Source: Mycobacterium sp. ACS1612 (lineage in GTDB: Bacteria > Actinomycetota > Actinomycetes > Mycobacteriales > Mycobacteriaceae). From it: a stretch of DNA of 64,000 bases. Of the stretch, positions 63,931 to 64,000 are shown one piece after another. The translations under genes and the position numbers were made by a program. Position 1 is the stretch's first letter, and the number at the start of each line of letters is the position of its first letter. The notes beneath the pieces were generated by a model, which saw nothing but the letters and a program-made list of their open reading frames with translations, made no database searches and had not been told where the DNA came from. The stretch is taken from positions 158,675 through 222,674 of the forward strand of contig NZ_LZHZ01000027.1 in NCBI RefSeq assembly GCF_001667505.1. Direction: 5' to 3'.

Positions 63931-64000
63931 TGTTCGGCGGTGTCCTACTTTTCCACCCGGGTTGGGTAGTATCATCGGCGCTGGCAGGCTTAGCTTCCGG
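63931..64000 (-). rRNA. rrf: 5S ribosomal RNA, 3' part (runs off the window)
   Basis: The minus strand reads CCGGAAGCTAAGCCTGCCAG, then GCGCCGATGATACTACCCAA, and ends GTAGGACACCGCCGAACA, which is the 3' 70 bases of a mycobacterial 5S rRNA. The 5' half lies outside. 23S and 16S genes are expected further right. Confidence 0.95.

Overview
The window is high-GC DNA from a mycobacterium, most likely a rapid-growing Mycolicibacterium. The evidence is an MmpS/MmpL pair, an MPT64 orthologue, two cutinases, an antigen 85-like esterase, a wax ester synthase, and a block matching the M. tuberculosis Rv1691-Rv1713 order (TPR protein, HAD phosphatase, small protein, tlyA, nadK, recN, steA, mctB, pyrG, Nudix, xerD, parA, scpA, scpB, rluB, cmk, der). 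The right edge enters the 3' end of a 5S rRNA on the minus strand. An rRNA operon at this position, next to the Rv1691-like gene (tyrS side), fits the second operon (rrnB) of fast growers.

Layout. 1-2.7 kb: a catabolic pair on the minus strand (truncated 3-ketosteroid-dehydrogenase-like flavoprotein and a Rieske oxygenase). 2.8-8.6 kb: a TetR regulator with a palindromic operator candidate, MmpS, MmpL, two small secreted proteins and a methyltransferase. 8.6-12.9 kb: two low-complexity Ala/Pro-rich mycobacterial proteins around a decayed aryl-sulfate sulfotransferase. 13.1-21 kb: a cluster of exported proteins (two cutinases, Ag85-like esterase, MPT64, a peptidase-like exported protein coupled to a lytic transglycosylase, small secreted proteins). 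21-29.4 kb: a peroxiredoxin fused to a DUF742-like domain, gpsA, a zinc metallopeptidase, an SLC13-type permease, L-lactate dehydrogenase and a membrane acyltransferase. 29.6-36.8 kb: a disrupted eukaryote-type double-domain phosphofructokinase, a GH15 trehalase/glucoamylase-type hydrolase, an alpha/beta hydrolase and a wax ester synthase.

37.0-40.7 kb: a 3.6-kb islet between an intact tRNA-Pro(GGG) gene and a 39-bp direct copy of that tRNA's 3' half. It carries a phosphoesterase, a CsbD-like stress protein, a small helical protein, a DUF732 protein lacking its usual cysteines, large hairpins and gene debris, but no integrase. I read it as a remnant integrative element.

40.8-63.8 kb: core genome, mostly one minus-strand series with stop/start overlaps. 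It serves DNA repair (FeS photolyase, recN), ribosome maturation (der, rluB, tlyA), nucleotide and NADP supply (cmk, pyrG, nadK), chromosome segregation (parA-like, scpA, scpB, xerD) and cell separation (steA, mctB/steB). Lineage-specific insertions sit between pyrG and mctB (DUF385 oxidoreductase, zinc-ribbon membrane protein, DivIVA-like coiled coil) and between steA and recN (VOC protein/TetR).

No CRISPR array, insertion sequence or intact prophage was seen. No database search was run: family names come from recognised motifs and remembered orthologues, and the disrupted genes could in part reflect sequencing or assembly error.
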